A DNA stretch of 7,644 bases. Origin: Candidatus Latescibacterota bacterium. Its GTDB lineage: Bacteria; JAAXHH01; JABIQT01. The notes under the pieces are model-generated. The model was not told the origin of the DNA. It was given only the letters and a program-made list of their open reading frames with translations, and made no database searches. This document shows, piece by piece, positions 5,647-7,644 of the stretch (position 1 is the first letter of the stretch; each line of letters opens with the position of its first letter). The stretch covers positions 1 to 7,644 of the forward strand of contig JABIQT010000941.1 of NCBI GenBank assembly GCA_018667995.1. Reading direction: 5' to 3'. The position numbers were made by a program, and so were the translations under genes.

Positions 5647-6686
5647 GCGTGTACCAGAATACCAGTGCCATGTTAAAGAGGCTATCGAAGGACGCCAACA
5701 GAATAACTTTCAGTTACTTATCGATAAGCTTGCTACTACTGCTCTTCATGGTTCAATCGTGTGGGAATTCCGCGGAAGACTCATCGGATGCTTTCAAGGT
5801 CGCCCTGCTGACCCCCGGACCAGTTAGCGATGCCGGATGGAACGCCAGTGCCTACGAAGGACTGCAACTGATCGGCACCACTATAGGGGCAGAGGTCAGC
5901 CAAATAGAGACGCGCACTCCGGCTGACTTTGAACAGGGATTTCGGGATTACGCAGGCGCTGGTTACGATCTGATATTTGGCCATGGATTTGAATTTCAGG
6001 ACGCAGCTGCGACGGTATCAGAGTCGTTCCCCGGCAGTGTCTTTATTACCTCATCAGGAACCACCGTACGCGACAATGTCGCCCCTATCGTATTCGAGAT
6101 TGAACAAGCCACCTATCTTTTGGGAATGATCTCGGCATACCAGAGCAAGTCCAGGAAAATCGGTGCCGTCGGTGGCATAGAGATCCCCTCGGTGAAAAGC
6201 AGCTTTGACGCTTTCGCTGCCGGAGCTCGATCCGTCGATCCTGAAATCAGTGTGGTCGTCTCATATATAGGCAATTGGGAAGATGCGGGCGCGGCGAAAG
6301 AGGCCACTCTCGCGCTCATGGATCAAGGCATCGATTTCATTTTTCACAATGCGGATGCTGCGGGCCTCGGGGTATTTCAGGCTGCACAAGAGCGGGGTTC
6401 CGTATTCGTATTCGGTTCTAACAAGAACCAGAACGACATCGCGCCCGATGTGATTCTGGCCAGTGCCGTACTGAGCATACCAACTGCCATGCTTACGGTC
6501 GCCCGTGAAGTCCAGAATGGATCTTTTTCTCCAAGTATCAGGCGTCTGGGAATGGCCGAAAATGTGGTAACATTGGTCATCAACTCTAAGCTTCGTGATC
6601 GTGTGCCAATCGAAGTTTGGGACGCTGTGGCCGAGTCGGAGGGCAAGATCCGGTCGGGGGAATTGACTGTACCCAGGGGGTTTTGA
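5643..6686 (+). CDS. BMP/PnrA-family ABC transporter substrate-binding lipoprotein
   Basis: A basic N-region, the hydrophobic stretch ITFSYLSISLLLLLFMVQSC (21-40) and a cysteine at 40 form a lipoprotein signal. After processing, the protein would be anchored in the envelope. The mature part matches basic membrane protein/PnrA binding proteins: KVALLTPGPVSDAGWNASAYEGL (52-74), DLIFGHGFEFQDAA (109-122), FEIEQATYLLGMISA (151-165), IGAVGG (173-178), FIFHNADAAGLGVFQAA (232-248) and the GSNKNQNDIAPDVILAS region (258-274). Family members bind nucleosides or related small ligands for ABC import. Where many members have DxDQ, this one has NKNQ, so ligand choice may differ. Its start could be TTG 5643, overlapping the nrnA stop as TTGA, or ATG 5670, which gives a more typical signal length. 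Neither has a strong SD. The cognate ATPase begins 3 bp after the stop. Confidence 0.88.
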   Translation: MSVYQNTSAMLKRLSKDANRITFSYLSISLLLLLFMVQSCGNSAEDSSDAFKVALLTPGPVSDAGWNASAYEGLQLIGTTIGAEVSQIETRTPADFEQGFRDYAGAGYDLIFGHGFEFQDAAATVSESFPGSVFITSSGTTVRDNVAPIVFEIEQATYLLGMISAYQSKSRKIGAVGGIEIPSVKSSFDAFAAGARSVDPEISVVVSYIGNWEDAGAAKEATLALMDQGIDFIFHNADAAGLGVFQAAQERGSVFVFGSNKNQNDIAPDVILASAVLSIPTAMLTVAREVQNGSFSPSIRRLGMAENVVTLVINSKLRDRVPIEVWDAVAESEGKIRSGELTVPRGF

Positions 6687-6689
6687 AAC

Positions 6690-7644
6690 GTGCGTATTTC
6701 CATGCGCGGTATCTGTAAGAGATTTGCGGGAACCGTCGCACTCGAAGATGTGGGAATCGAGTTTCGTCCCGGTGAAATACATGGAATTCTGGGCGAGAAC
6801 GGTGCCGGCAAGACCACGTTGATGAATGCGCTCTACGGACTACATCAGCCTGATCGTGGCGAGATTACCATAGACGATGAACCGGTGTCCATATCTTCGC
6901 CTCGCGTTGCCATCTCTCTCGGCATCGGTATGATCCATCAGCACTATACGCTAGCGCCAGCATTGACCATTGCCGAGAATATCATTCTGGGCGAAGCACG
7001 TGCTGATGGTTGGTGGTTAAAGCCACGTAGTTTCAGCGATGAGATACGAACCTTCGCAAGGCATGCCGGCTACGATGTTGATCCTGATCGTATCGTCCGA
7101 GAACTTTCCGTCAGCAAACAGCAGCAGGTAGAAATCATCAAGGCTCTGAGACATGGTGGCAGGGCACTCATCCTTGACGAACCGACCGCCGTGCTGTCCC
7201 CTCAAGAGACAGTTGGGCTCTTTACTGCGCTGCGGCACCTGAGTGATGGTGGCAGGTCTATCGTCTTTATCAGTCATAAACTTCAGGAGATGCTTGATCT
7301 GTGTGACCGTGTCACGGTGCTGCGCAGGGGCCGGGTGGTTGCTACTGTGAAGACAACCGATACGTCTGCTGACGCGTTGACCGGCATGATGATCGGTGGA
7401 AGTCTGAAGGAAATGAGACGTAAGACTGATGAAAGATCCAACAGGATCGTCGTATCTGTCAATGCCCTCAATGTAGATGACGATCGTGGACAAGGTGCCG
7501 TGACCAATGTTTCTCTGGACATTACCGCCGGAGAGATTCTTGGATTGGCTGGAGTCGATGGAAATGGGCAGAAGGAGCTGGCCGAGGCACTTACCGGTCA
7601 ACGGCCATCGGTTTCCGGTACAGTGAGTTTAGACGGCCGAGATG
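6690..7644 (+). CDS. Sugar/nucleoside-type ABC transporter ATP-binding protein, two tandem NBDs (partial, runs off right edge)
   Basis: An open frame of 318 codons begins at GTG 6690, with AGGGGG (6675-6680) upstream, and has no stop before the window end. The first nucleotide-binding domain has Walker A GENGAGKTT (35-43), Q-loop Gln84 in MIHQHY, signature LSVSKQQQVEI (139-149), Walker B ALILDEPTA (159-167) and H-loop His196 in FISHK. The second domain opens with VTNVSLDITAGEILGLAGVDGNGQKEL (271-296). Its Walker A lacks the lysine-threonine pair, as is usual for the C-terminal half of RbsA/NupO-type proteins of about 500 residues. The canonical LSVGQ/LSVGE signature is LSVSK here. An ATG at 6702 is possible but would cut into the first strand. 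With the BMP lipoprotein it forms an importer, and two permease genes are expected downstream. Confidence 0.92.
   Translation, partial: MRISMRGICKRFAGTVALEDVGIEFRPGEIHGILGENGAGKTTLMNALYGLHQPDRGEITIDDEPVSISSPRVAISLGIGMIHQHYTLAPALTIAENIILGEARADGWWLKPRSFSDEIRTFARHAGYDVDPDRIVRELSVSKQQQVEIIKALRHGGRALILDEPTAVLSPQETVGLFTALRHLSDGGRSIVFISHKLQEMLDLCDRVTVLRRGRVVATVKTTDTSADALTGMMIGGSLKEMRRKTDERSNRIVVSVNALNVDDDRGQGAVTNVSLDITAGEILGLAGVDGNGQKELAEALTGQRPSVSGTVSLDGRD

Noticed and set aside
6261-6817. Long minus-strand open frames opposite the BMP and ABC genes (also 7017-7601)
   Set aside because: They lie antisense to well-supported conserved genes, have no recognisable motifs or SD, and reflect codon bias of the sense genes.

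Overview
The window is bacterial, with tightly packed genes, mixed ATG/GTG/TTG starts, recognisable Shine-Dalgarno (SD) sites and moderate GC content. A secreted lipoprotein suggests a Gram-negative-type envelope. At the left edge, a class II aldolase with a compartment-targeting tail lies next to an acyl kinase. That pair is typical of the PVM-type bacterial microcompartment (BMC) loci of Planctomycetes, Verrucomicrobia and some candidate phyla such as Latescibacteria, which degrade L-fucose and L-rhamnose. The host is therefore probably from the PVC group or a relative. This is inference, because no shell gene or phylogenetic marker lies inside the window.

Region 1 (1-1180, minus strand) holds the 5' end of an acetate/propionate-type kinase and, upstream of it, the class II aldolase. 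A promoter-like sequence with an inverted repeat across its -10 box lies in front of the aldolase. The likely chemistry is aldol cleavage of a deoxysugar phosphate, oxidation of the resulting lactaldehyde by enzymes outside the window, and ATP formation by the kinase.

Region 2 (1170-4612) is the unusual part. On the minus strand, a DUF2064/TIGR04282 GT-A-type transferase overlaps a SelA-fold protein that has lost both the PLP-binding lysine and aspartate. Transcribed divergently from a 226-bp intergenic region with a good promoter on each strand is an IscS/NifS-like protein. It keeps the Schiff-base lysine but has lost most other catalytic residues and the whole C-terminal domain. Its stop codon overlaps, as GTGA, the start of a decayed short-chain dehydrogenase (SDR) gene. 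Two degenerate relatives of selenium and sulfur PLP enzymes thus flank one small transferase. I know of no described system with this arrangement.

Region 3 (4675-7644, plus strand) looks like an operon. It contains nrnA (DHH/DHHA1 oligoribonuclease/pAp phosphatase), a BMP/PnrA-type substrate-binding lipoprotein that overlaps nrnA by 4 bp, and a sugar/nucleoside-type ABC ATPase that starts 3 bp later and runs off the right edge. The permease genes are expected just downstream. The ATPase gene is open to the window end and has a modified ABC signature motif in its first domain.

No tRNA, rRNA, CRISPR array, insertion sequence or convincing intrinsic terminator was seen. Every stretch longer than about 300 bases is covered by a gene or the SDR pseudogene.
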